DNA from: Sphingomonas lycopersici
GTDB lineage: Bacteria; Pseudomonadota; Alphaproteobacteria; Sphingomonadales; Sphingomonadaceae
Length of the DNA stretch: 64,000 bases
Assembly (NCBI RefSeq): GCF_026130605.1
Contig: NZ_JANFAU010000005.1
Coordinates: 1 to 64,000, forward strand
Direction of reading: 5' to 3'
The position numbers and the translations under genes were made by a program. Below are positions 32,323-40,407 of the stretch, in pieces; position 1 is the first letter of the stretch, and each line of letters begins with the position of its first letter. The notes beneath the pieces were generated by a model. It searched no databases. It worked only from the letters and a program-made list of their open reading frames with translations, and had not been told where the DNA came from.

Positions 32323-34455
32323 ATGTCGCGGCATTTCCGCCACCTGCTTTCGCCCGGCCGGATCGGCGCGATGGAATTGCGCAACCGCATCTTCATGACG
32401 CCGATGGGCTCCAACCTCGCCGATGAGGACGGGATCACCGGCGAGCGGTTGCGTGCTTATTATGTCGAGCGCGCCAAGGGGGGCGCGGCGCTGATCACGA
32501 TGGGATCGGTGTCGATCGGCTATCCCGACGGATCGGGCAATTGGCGCAACGAGGCGATCTCCGACGAGCGCCATATCCCCGGGGTCCGCGCGCTCGCCGA
32601 TACGCTCCACGCGCATGGCGCGAAGCTGGCGATCCAGCTCCAGCATGCCGGGCTGGTGGCGATGAACGACATGCTCGCCGGGCGGCCGTTATGGACCCCC
32701 TCGATCCCGCTGGTCGGCAAGGACAGCGGCGACATGATGGAGGGGTTCCTCGAGGACGAATATCGCATCTTCACCGCGCCGATGGCGGCGATGGACGAGA
32801 TCCGTTTTCAGGTGATGACCGCCGACGACATCAAGGCGCTGATCGCGATGTTCGCGCGCGCGGCGGAGCGCGCGGTGCGCGCCGGGGTCGATGCGATCGA
32901 GCTTCACGCCGGGCATGGTTATCTGATCTCGTCGTTTCTTTCGCCACTCTCCAACCGGCGCGACGACGACTATGGCGGCCCGATCGAAAACCGCGCGCGG
33001 CTCTTGTGCGAGATCATCCGCGCGGTGAAGGCCACGGTCGGCCGCGATGTGCCGGTCTGGCCGCGGCTCGACAGCCAGCATTTCCTGATCGACGGCGGGA
33101 TCACGGTCGAGGATGCCGCGGCGACCGCGCGGCTTGCCGAGGCGGCCGGCGCCGATGCGATCCACGTCTCGGCGGACGGTCATCCGGGGCGCGGGGCGAC
33201 TTATTCGACCGGGCATGCCACCGATATCCCCAACAATTTCGTCGCCGCCGCGGCGCGGATCAAGGCCGGGCTCGGCATCCCCGTGATCTGCCCCGGGCGG
33301 ATCGAGCCCGAGGATGCCGATCGCTTCATCGCGGCGGGCAAGCTCGATTTCGTGACGATGGGGCGCAAATTGCTCGCCGATCCGCATCTGCCGCGCAAGC
33401 TCGCCGAAGGGCAGCGCGAGGCGGTGCGGCCGTGCATCTATTGCTACACCTGCATCAGCCAGATCTTCTTCAGCCGCCCGGTGAAATGTGCGGTCAATCC
33501 CGAAACCGGGTTCGAGCTGGAGCGCACCCTGCCGCGCACCGCCGCGCCCAAGCATGTGGCGGTGATCGGCGGCGGGCCGGCGGGGATGGAAAGCGCGCGA
33601 CGGCTCGCGCGGCGTGGTCACCGCATAACGCTGATCGAGGCGACGGGGCGGCTCGGCGGCACCGCGCAATTCGCCTCGATCGCCTACAAGCCCAACCAGG
33701 GGATCGTCGACTGGCTCAAGCGCGAGCTTCGCGCCGAAGGGGTCGAGGTGCGGCTGGGCACGCCCGCCACCCCGGAATTGCTGCGCAACATGGGAGTCGA
33801 GGAAGTGGTGGTCGCGACCGGCGCGCGACGCGCGATGCCCGCGATCCCCGGCGCCGATCGCGCCAATGTCTATAGCGGCGACGATATGCGCAAGCTGATG
33901 CTCGGGCAGGATCTCGGCGCGATCGCCGACAAGACCGGCTGGGCAACCCGCGCGGCGATGAAGGCGGGCGCGATGACCGGGCTCACCAAACGCCCTGGCT
34001 TCATCCGCACCGCGAGCGAATATTGGATGCCGTTCGACGACACGGTCGCGATCGTCGGCGGCGAACTGGTCGGGCTGGAGCTGGCGGAATTCCTCGCCAA
34101 GCGCGGGCGCAAGGTGATTGTGCTCGACGAGGGCGCGAAGTTCGGCGCGGGGCTTCAGGTGGTACGGCGCTGGCGGGTACTCGACGAACTCAAGGAGCTG
34201 GGCGTCACCCTGCTCCCCGAGGCGAGCGACATCGCGATCGGCGACAAGACGGTGAGCTATCGCAACACGCTCGGCCAGACGCGCACGATCCACGCCGACG
34301 AGGTGATCGTCGCCAAGGGCGCGACCGGCGACACCACGCTCGCCGAACAACTGCGCGCCGCGGGCTTCAGCGTCCACACCGCCGGGGATTGCACCGGGGT
34401 CGGCTATATCGAGGGCGCGATGCACGATGCCGCGCAACTGGCGGAGACGATCTGA
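32323..34455 (+). CDS. FMN/FAD/Fe-S ene-reductase (2,4-dienoyl-CoA reductase/BaiCD type)
   Basis: A 710-residue fusion enzyme. Residues 1-365 form an Old Yellow Enzyme TIM barrel with the HAGHGYL active-site pair (H195, H198), SNRRDDDYGG, and the FMN phosphate site near VICPGRI. Next come four Cys (C371, C374, C377, C389; C-x2-C-x2-C-x11-C) for a 4Fe-4S cluster. After that lie a dinucleotide fold GGGPAG at 416-421 and a second one at VGGELVGLELAE. Homologues include 2,4-dienoyl-CoA reductase and the BaiCD/BaiH bile-acid reductases. The x2 spacing of the second Cys pair is as in trimethylamine dehydrogenase. ATG 32323 follows GGAGAGG. The stop overlaps the next SDR start by one base. Confidence 0.88.
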   Translation: MSRHFRHLLSPGRIGAMELRNRIFMTPMGSNLADEDGITGERLRAYYVERAKGGAALITMGSVSIGYPDGSGNWRNEAISDERHIPGVRALADTLHAHGAKLAIQLQHAGLVAMNDMLAGRPLWTPSIPLVGKDSGDMMEGFLEDEYRIFTAPMAAMDEIRFQVMTADDIKALIAMFARAAERAVRAGVDAIELHAGHGYLISSFLSPLSNRRDDDYGGPIENRARLLCEIIRAVKATVGRDVPVWPRLDSQHFLIDGGITVEDAAATARLAEAAGADAIHVSADGHPGRGATYSTGHATDIPNNFVAAAARIKAGLGIPVICPGRIEPEDADRFIAAGKLDFVTMGRKLLADPHLPRKLAEGQREAVRPCIYCYTCISQIFFSRPVKCAVNPETGFELERTLPRTAAPKHVAVIGGGPAGMESARRLARRGHRITLIEATGRLGGTAQFASIAYKPNQGIVDWLKRELRAEGVEVRLGTPATPELLRNMGVEEVVVATGARRAMPAIPGADRANVYSGDDMRKLMLGQDLGAIADKTGWATRAAMKAGAMTGLTKRPGFIRTASEYWMPFDDTVAIVGGELVGLELAEFLAKRGRKVIVLDEGAKFGAGLQVVRRWRVLDELKELGVTLLPEASDIAIGDKTVSYRNTLGQTRTIHADEVIVAKGATGDTTLAEQLRAAGFSVHTAGDCTGVGYIEGAMHDAAQLAETI

Positions 34456-35204
34456 TGCAGGGCAGGATCGCATTGGTCACCGGCGCCGCATCGGGGATCG
34501 GCCGCGCCACCGCGAAACTGCTCGGGGTACGCGGCGCGCGAGTGGTGATCGCCGACGTCAATGCCGAGGCGCTTGGCAAGGTTCGCAAGGACATCGACCG
34601 CGTCACCCGAGCAGGATGCATCGCGATCCCGTTCGACGCGGGCGATGCAGCTTCCTGCCGTCAGCTCGTCGCCGAGACGATCGCGGCGACCGGGCGGCTC
34701 GATGTGCTGTGCAACATCGCCGGGATCATGGACTGGGGACCGCTCGACACGTTCGACGACGCGCGCTGGGAACGGATGCTGCGCATCAACCTTTCCGGCG
34801 TGTTCCACATGTGCCGCGCGGCGATGCCGCACCTCGTCGAGAGCAAGGGAACGATCGTCAACATGAGCTCGGCCGCGGGGCTGGTCGGCATCCCCTATAC
34901 CACCGCTTATTGCGCTGCGAAGGCGGGGGTGAACGCGCTGACCAAATCGCTGGCGGTGGAGTTCGCCGCTGCTGGAGTGCGGGTCAATGCCATCTGCCCG
35001 ACGGGGGTCAAGACCGCGATGCACGGCAGCGTCGCGCTCCCCGACGGGGTCGATATGGCGCTGGTGATGCGCAACGCGCCCAAGCTCGGCGATCTGTGCG
35101 AGCCGGAGGATATCGCCGAAGCGGTCGCCTTCCTCGCCTCCGACGCGGCGCGCAAGATCACCGGCATCGCCTTGCCGGTCGACGCCGGCCAGACCGCGGG
35201 GTGA
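34455..35204 (+). CDS. Short-chain dehydrogenase/reductase
   Basis: A classical SDR of 249 residues. It has the TGAASGIG cofactor motif near residue 10, an Asp at the end of the second strand (VVIADVNAE) that favours NAD(H), CNIAG in place of NNAG, the Ser of NMSSAAG, and YCAAK. C-terminal LPVDAGQTAG is the normal close. It overlaps the ene-reductase stop (TGATG) and is followed four bases later by a second SDR, so the three are translated together. Many hydroxysteroid dehydrogenases look like this, but the class is too broad to name the substrate. Confidence 0.88.
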   Translation: MQGRIALVTGAASGIGRATAKLLGVRGARVVIADVNAEALGKVRKDIDRVTRAGCIAIPFDAGDAASCRQLVAETIAATGRLDVLCNIAGIMDWGPLDTFDDARWERMLRINLSGVFHMCRAAMPHLVESKGTIVNMSSAAGLVGIPYTTAYCAAKAGVNALTKSLAVEFAAAGVRVNAICPTGVKTAMHGSVALPDGVDMALVMRNAPKLGDLCEPEDIAEAVAFLASDAARKITGIALPVDAGQTAG

Positions 35205-35208
35205 GGAT

Positions 35209-35934
35209 ATGAACGGGTTCGACTTCACCGGGCGCAGGGTGCTGGTGACCGGGGCGACGAGCGGGATCGGCGCGGCGATCGCGCAGGCGTTTCTCGAAGG
35301 CGGTGCCGCGGTGACGATTACCGGCACCCGCGCCGCCGCGCGCGATTATGCCGCCGCGCTGCCCGGCGCGGATTATCGCCGCTTCCAGCTCGGCGACCAC
35401 GCCAGCACCGATGCGCTCGCCGCGTCGTTCGACCGGCTCGATATCCTGATCAACAACGCCGGCGCGACGAGCGCGCCCGAGGATTTCGACGCCGCAATCG
35501 ATGTCAATCTCAAGGGCGTGCACCGCCTGACCACCGCGCTCGCGCCGTTGCTCGAGCGCAGCGACATGCCGGGCGGCGGCGCGGTCGTATCGATCGTGTC
35601 GATGATGGCGATCTTCGGCAATTCGATCTTCCCCGGATACAGCGCCGCCAAGGCCGGGCTTTTGCTGCTGACCCGCTCGCTCGCGCAAGGCTGGGGGCCG
35701 CGCGGGATCCGGGTCAACGCGGTCGCGCCCGGCCCGGTGCGCACCGCGATGACCGCGCGCTTCGCCGACGACCCGATCTACGGCCCCGGCACCGCGCAAC
35801 GCATGGCGCTCGGCCGCTGGGGCGACCCTGCGGATATCGCCGGCCCGGTGCTGTTCCTCGCTAGCCCCGCCGCGGCGTTCGTCACCGGCGAATGCCTGGT
35901 GGCAAGCGGCGGCTATATGATCGCGGAGGCATGA
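35209..35934 (+). CDS. Short-chain dehydrogenase/reductase
   Basis: A 241-residue SDR with TGATSGIG, INNAG, the Ser of IVSMM and YSAAK. The second strand ends in TITGTRAAARDYA, with Thr and Arg where NAD enzymes carry Asp, so NADP(H) is more likely. This differs from the SDR just upstream, and the two could act as an oxidation/reduction pair that epimerises a hydroxyl. It is the last gene of the SnoaL-OYE-SDR-SDR operon. A palindromic repeat follows within 20 bases. Confidence 0.88.
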   Translation: MNGFDFTGRRVLVTGATSGIGAAIAQAFLEGGAAVTITGTRAAARDYAAALPGADYRRFQLGDHASTDALAASFDRLDILINNAGATSAPEDFDAAIDVNLKGVHRLTTALAPLLERSDMPGGGAVVSIVSMMAIFGNSIFPGYSAAKAGLLLLTRSLAQGWGPRGIRVNAVAPGPVRTAMTARFADDPIYGPGTAQRMALGRWGDPADIAGPVLFLASPAAAFVTGECLVASGGYMIAEA

Positions 35935-35950
35935 GTGGCTGACCGCGCGC

Positions 35951-36018
35951 GCTTGTGCTCCCGCGAGGGCGGGAGCCCAGACTGGATCCCGACCACTCCG
36001 GCGAAGGCCGGGGTGGTC
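35951..36018. repeat. Composite of two half repeats (GCTCCCGC and CCGGCGAAGGCCGG types)
   Basis: A GTGCTCCCGCGAGGGCGGGA unit is joined to a CTCCGGCGAAGGCCGGGGTG unit of another family. Two different palindromic families fused end to end suggest recombination between repeats. It separates the SDR operon from an MFS gene. Confidence 0.75.
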
Positions 36019-36044
36019 ATCAAATCGAGCCCGGCCTGACGGTG

Positions 36045-37226
36045 GTGGGTAAAGCCAGCCTCGCTTTTCAAGCGCAATGCCGCGTGACGCTCGCGCTCGC
36101 GGCCCCTGCCCTCGTCGCGCTGATCCCGATGGCGGTCGCCTCGGCGCTGCCCGCGATGGCACGCGATCTCGCGCCGGGGCGCGACGGCGCGTTCTTCGCG
36201 CAGATGATCATGACGATGCCGGCGATCATGCTGATCCTCGGCGCGCCCGCGGCGAGCATCGCGTGCGAGCGGATCGGCATCCGCACCACCTTCGCCGCCG
36301 CCGCCGCGCTGTTCACCGTCGCCGGATCGGCCGGGCTGTTGCTTTCCGGCTTCACCGCGCTCGCTGCGACGCGGTTGCTGCTCGGCCTCTCGGGCGGCGC
36401 GTTGCAGACCTGCACGCTCGCGCTGGTCGGGCGCTGGTACGCGCCGGGCGGGCGCGAGCGCGTGCTCGGCAATATCGTCAGCGTCTCGTCGGCGGCGGCG
36501 ATCGGCGGGCTGGTGCTCGGCGGGCGGCTGGTCGACCTGTTCGGATGGCGCGGTGCCTTCTCGCTCTATCTGCTCGGCGTGCCGGTGCTCATCCTCGTCC
36601 TGCTGGCGGTCGAGCGCGGCGTCGCCGGGGAGCGCCCGCCGCGTGGCGGCAGCCTCGCCGCGCTCAAGCCGCTGATGCTCTATTATGCGCTGATCCTCGC
36701 CTTCACGCTGGCGATGTTCATGCCGGGAATCCAGGGGCCGTTCCTCGTCGCCGCCAAGGGGATCGAGGGCGCCGCGACCGCCGGGCTGATCGTCGCCGCC
36801 TGTCCGCTCGGCGCGACGCTCTCTTCGGCGATGTTCGCTGCCTTGCGCGCGCGGGTCGACGCGCTGCCGCTGCTCGCCGCGACCGCGCTGCTGATGGGCG
36901 CCGGGTGCCTGATCGCCGCCGCCGCGGGCGGCGCACCGGCGTTGCTGATCGGCTTCGCAGTGATCGGCGTCGGCGCGGGGCTGGTCGAGCCCAATATCGG
37001 ATCGACGATCCTCGGCCGCACCCCGCATGCGCTCCACGCCCGCGCCTCGAGCATCATGATCAGCGCGATGTTCATCGGCCAGTTCCTCAACCCGCTCGCC
37101 GCCGATCCGCTGCGCACGGCATTGGGCGCGAACGGCGCGTTCATCGGCGTCGGCGTCGCGACCTCGGCGCTGGGCCTGCTCGTCGCGGCGCTCGCCGCCT
37201 TCCGTCGGAGCGCCGCGCCTTGTTAG
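36045..37226 (+). CDS. MFS transporter
   Basis: About 393 residues with twelve likely membrane segments, beginning LALAAPALVALIPMAVASAL and ending ATSALGLLVAALAAF. The cytoplasmic loop motif near the third segment reads SIACERIGIRTTF, close to the G-x-L-a-D-r-x-G-r MFS signature. The start is uncertain: no ATG lies between the upstream repeat and the first membrane segment, so tandem GTG codons at 36042 and 36045 are the best choice. The gene is followed 32 bases later by a LuxR-type regulator. It may export or import intermediates. The direction cannot be told. Confidence 0.78.
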   Translation: MGKASLAFQAQCRVTLALAAPALVALIPMAVASALPAMARDLAPGRDGAFFAQMIMTMPAIMLILGAPAASIACERIGIRTTFAAAAALFTVAGSAGLLLSGFTALAATRLLLGLSGGALQTCTLALVGRWYAPGGRERVLGNIVSVSSAAAIGGLVLGGRLVDLFGWRGAFSLYLLGVPVLILVLLAVERGVAGERPPRGGSLAALKPLMLYYALILAFTLAMFMPGIQGPFLVAAKGIEGAATAGLIVAACPLGATLSSAMFAALRARVDALPLLAATALLMGAGCLIAAAAGGAPALLIGFAVIGVGAGLVEPNIGSTILGRTPHALHARASSIMISAMFIGQFLNPLAADPLRTALGANGAFIGVGVATSALGLLVAALAAFRRSAAPC

Positions 37227-37258
37227 CCCTCGCGAAACCGCTAAGCTTCGTGGCGACG

Positions 37259-38395
37259 ATGCCGGCAGAACAGGCCACGACGAGCGAATTGCTCACGCTG
37301 ATCACCGCGCTCTACGGATCGCTGGTCGAGGACGAGCCGTGGCGCGCCTTCCTCTCCAGGCTGCGCCAGTACATGCACGCCAAACATGCGACGCTGATCA
37401 TCACCCGCTCGCCGGCGACCCCGCCGAGCCTGATGATCACCCCGACCGCCGACCCGTCGCATATCGAGGCGTATCGCGATCACCTCTTCCGCATCGATCC
37501 GTTCGTCAATCTGCCCGAGGGCGAAGTGGTGTCGCTCCACGATTTCCTCGGCGATTTCACCGAATCCGAATTCAACCGCGACTATCTGCAATTCGAGGAT
37601 GCGGCGCATATCCTGGGGGTCGATCTCCACGGCAGCGGCGGATTCGAGACGCGGCTGCGCATCACCCGCGCGCGCGGCGACAGGGCCTTCACCGCCGGGG
37701 ACCGGCAGCGCTGCGCCGCGATCGTCCCGCATCTGCGGCAGGCGATCGAGATCTTCCAGCGGCTCGAAGCGTCGCGCTCCGAACATGCGGTTTATTCGGG
37801 GGCGATCGAGCAATTCGCGGTCGGTACGATCATTCTCGATCGCCAGTATAACGTCATCCGCCACAATTCGATCGCCGACGGGATATTGAAGGAGACGGAC
37901 GGGATCGCGCTATCGGGCACGCGGATCGTGCTCGCCACCCCCGGTCAGGATGCCGCCTTCCGCGCCTTCCTCAAGAAAGTGCCGGGCGAGGAAGGCGATG
38001 CGCAAGGGCATATCTTCCGCGTCCAGCGCCCGTCGGGAAAGCGCGATCTCGGCGTGGTCGCGCGCCCGGTGGCGACCCCCGATTTCCTCCACGCCGGCAG
38101 CGCGCCCGCGATCGCCTTGTTCCTCGGCGATCCCGAGCGGCAGTTCGACGTGACCAGCGACGCGTTGCGCGAATTATTCGAGCTGACGCGCACCGAATCG
38201 CGCATCGCGGCGTGCCTCGCCAACGGGCTGACGGTGCAGGACAGCGCCGATCGGCTGGGGATCGCGATCAACACCGCGCGCGCGCATCTCCGCGCGATCT
38301 ACGCCAAGACCGGGGTGTGCCGGCAGTCGCAGCTCGTTCATCTGATCCACACCAGCATGCCCGAGCTGGCGGGGCATCAGCGCGGCGCGGCGTAA
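37259..38395 (+). CDS. LuxR-type HTH regulator with long N-terminal sensor region
   Basis: A 378-residue regulator. The C-terminal HTH is clear: LTRTESRIAACLANGLTVQD, then ADRLGIAINTARAHLRAIYA and KTGVCRQSQLVHLI. The N-terminal 200 residues resemble a PAS/GAF-like sensor (EQFAVGTIILDRQYNVIRHN at about 190) but carry no response-regulator Asp motif or acyl-HSL pocket signature. It is a clear paralogue of the regulator at 46628-47716, with similar length and parallel segments (LYGxL near residue 20, FLGG/FLGDF, ILGVDL, IVPHLR, ATPG/LFxxDP). Between two MFS genes it probably governs one of them. The ligand is unknown. Confidence 0.82.
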   Translation: MPAEQATTSELLTLITALYGSLVEDEPWRAFLSRLRQYMHAKHATLIITRSPATPPSLMITPTADPSHIEAYRDHLFRIDPFVNLPEGEVVSLHDFLGDFTESEFNRDYLQFEDAAHILGVDLHGSGGFETRLRITRARGDRAFTAGDRQRCAAIVPHLRQAIEIFQRLEASRSEHAVYSGAIEQFAVGTIILDRQYNVIRHNSIADGILKETDGIALSGTRIVLATPGQDAAFRAFLKKVPGEEGDAQGHIFRVQRPSGKRDLGVVARPVATPDFLHAGSAPAIALFLGDPERQFDVTSDALRELFELTRTESRIAACLANGLTVQDSADRLGIAINTARAHLRAIYAKTGVCRQSQLVHLIHTSMPELAGHQRGAA

Positions 38396-38542
38396 GCCAC
38401 ATCACCCCGCCTCAAGATCGGGGTGATAATGGGAGAGCTAAACGCCCATCTCCTCCAAACGGACTAAGCGCCGCGCGCCGCGCGCCCTATGCTTGCGGCA
38501 AACATGCGACCGGGCCGATCCGGCGCGACGGAGAGGTGCGCC

Positions 38543-39787
38543 ATGACCGGTCCCCCGCAATCGCTTCCGCCGCCCGGTGCGTGGCGGATGGCGGCGCTCG
38601 CCTTTCTGACGCAGAACAGCGCGACCGGCCTCACCTTCGGGTCGTTCGGCGCGATCGTGCTGGCGATCGAGGCGCAGTTCCGCACCACGCGCACCCTCGC
38701 CTCGCTCGGGGTTTCGCTCGCGGTGGTCAGCTTGTCGCTGCTCGCGCCGTTCCTCGGCACGGTGCTGGTGCGCCGTGTGCCGATCCGTCGCGTGATGATC
38801 GCGGGGATCGTGCTCGGTGCGGGGGGTTATGCGTCGCTCGCGCTGGTCGACGATATCCGCGCGGCGCTCGCCATCTATCTGCTGATCATCGGCCCCAGCC
38901 TCGTCATGTTCGGGGCCTTGCCGTCGAACACCTTGGTGTCGAGCTGGTTCGGCGACCGGCCGGGGCGCGCGCTCGGGCTGGTCAACATGCCATTGTTCAT
39001 CACCCTCGTCCCGCTCGCCAGCACAGCGATCCTCGCGGCGCACGGGCTGAGCGCGGTCTTCGCCTGCGTCGCGGTCGCGCATCTCGCGGTGCTGCCCTTC
39101 GCCTTTGCGGTGCGCGACGGCCCTTATGCCGGCGCAAGCGCGGGCAAAGACCTCGGTGCGGGATCGGGCGCGATCCTCGTACGCGGCGAATTCTGGCTGC
39201 TCGCGATCGCCGGCGGCATCATCGTCGGCGCGGGGATCATGAAGATCAGCCATCTCGTCGCGATCGTCACCGGCCAGGGCCATAGCGCCGAAACCGCGAC
39301 CCTGCTGCTCGCGATCTCGGGCGGCGCGGGGATGCTCGGCTCGCCGCTGTTTGGCTGGCTCGCCGACCGGATCGGCGGGGTCGGCGCGCTGATCGCCAAC
39401 GCGTTGCTGCAATCCGCCACCTTCTTCATCCTGCTCGCGCCCGTCGGGGTGCCGGCGCTGGTGATCGATGCGGTGCTGATCGGCGCGTGCGGCGCGGGGG
39501 TGTCGGCAACGCAAGGGGTGATCTTCAGCCATTTGTTCGGCCCGGCCAATTTCGCGCGCGTCTTCGGGTTGATGAGCATCGCTACCTTGCCCTTCCTGTT
39601 CGGAATGACCCCGCTCGCAGGGCTGCTCTACGACCGGTCGGGTAGCTATGCCCTGCCGGTCGCGGTGACGATCGGGCTGTTGTTCGTCGCCGCGCTGGTG
39701 CTGCTGCCGCTGCTCGCCGCCGAGCGCCGCACGCGCCGGTCGGCCGCCTTCGCCCGGCGCACGACCGCCGCATTCTCCAAGGAGTGA
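38543..39787 (+). CDS. MFS transporter (oxalate/formate or monocarboxylate type)
   Basis: A 414-residue carrier with twelve likely membrane segments. The motif SSWFGDRPGRALGLVNMP resembles that of monocarboxylate and oxalate/formate-type MFS proteins (WF-xx-RGRAxGI). The second half starts at FWLLAIAGGIIVGAGIMKI and ends in VLLPLLAAERR. ATG 38543 follows GGAGAGG with ideal spacing. A SnoaL-like gene begins three bases after the stop, so they are one operon. It may move a carboxylic acid intermediate across the inner membrane. Confidence 0.86.
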   Translation: MTGPPQSLPPPGAWRMAALAFLTQNSATGLTFGSFGAIVLAIEAQFRTTRTLASLGVSLAVVSLSLLAPFLGTVLVRRVPIRRVMIAGIVLGAGGYASLALVDDIRAALAIYLLIIGPSLVMFGALPSNTLVSSWFGDRPGRALGLVNMPLFITLVPLASTAILAAHGLSAVFACVAVAHLAVLPFAFAVRDGPYAGASAGKDLGAGSGAILVRGEFWLLAIAGGIIVGAGIMKISHLVAIVTGQGHSAETATLLLAISGGAGMLGSPLFGWLADRIGGVGALIANALLQSATFFILLAPVGVPALVIDAVLIGACGAGVSATQGVIFSHLFGPANFARVFGLMSIATLPFLFGMTPLAGLLYDRSGSYALPVAVTIGLLFVAALVLLPLLAAERRTRRSAAFARRTTAAFSKE

Positions 39788-39790
39788 CCT

Positions 39791-40255
39791 ATGCAGGCCG
39801 ACGACTGGTTCGCGATCCAGAATCTGCTGTTCCAATATCCCTATGCGCTCGATCGCGGCGATTTCGACGCGGTCGGGCAATTGTTCGCCGAGGCGCGGGT
39901 GTATAGCGGCGGCACGTTGCTCGCCGATCGCGACGCGGCGGCCTATGCGCGGGCATTCCGCGACTGGGTGATCGTCTATCCCGACGGCACCCCTCGCACG
40001 CGCCACATGCTCGCCAATGTGATGATCATGCCCGCGGGGGAAGATCGAGCGATCGTCAGTTCCTATGTCATGGTGTTCCAGCAGGTGCCGGACGGGCCGC
40101 TGCGCGCAGTGATCGGCGGCGATTATCGCGACACGGTGGAGAAGCGCGACGGCCGCTGGCGGTTCGTCGAGCGGCATATGGCGAACGACCTGATCGGCGA
40201 CCTCACCGCCCACGGCCGCGCGCTCGACGTGATCCGGCCGAGCCGGGCCAACTGA
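39791..40255 (+). CDS. SnoaL-like (NTF2-fold) protein
   Basis: A 154-residue NTF2-fold protein: FAIQNLLFQYPYALDRGDFD, then VGQLFAEARVYSGG and RTRHMLANVMIMPAGED. The early Tyr-x-x-x-hydrophobic-Asp (YALDRGD) and the TRHMLANV strand are common to SnoaL_4 dehydratase- or isomerase-like proteins found next to catabolic oxidoreductases. The gene starts three bases after an MFS stop. A short AT-rich gap of 152 bp with GGGAGGGGAG runs follows before the next TonB receptor. No specific activity can be assigned. Confidence 0.77.
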   Translation: MQADDWFAIQNLLFQYPYALDRGDFDAVGQLFAEARVYSGGTLLADRDAAAYARAFRDWVIVYPDGTPRTRHMLANVMIMPAGEDRAIVSSYVMVFQQVPDGPLRAVIGGDYRDTVEKRDGRWRFVERHMANDLIGDLTAHGRALDVIRPSRAN

Positions 40256-40407
40256 CGACATCACTCCCCCCTTCACCAGGGAGGGGAGAAGAAGGGGCGA
40301 TTTTCCCGCCGCCCTAGTCAATTTTGACGTAGTGGCGCGCGCCCACCTCGCTGAAGCTCACCCCAACGCAAAAGCCCGAACAATCGGGCAGGTTGGGGAG
40401 AGGAACG

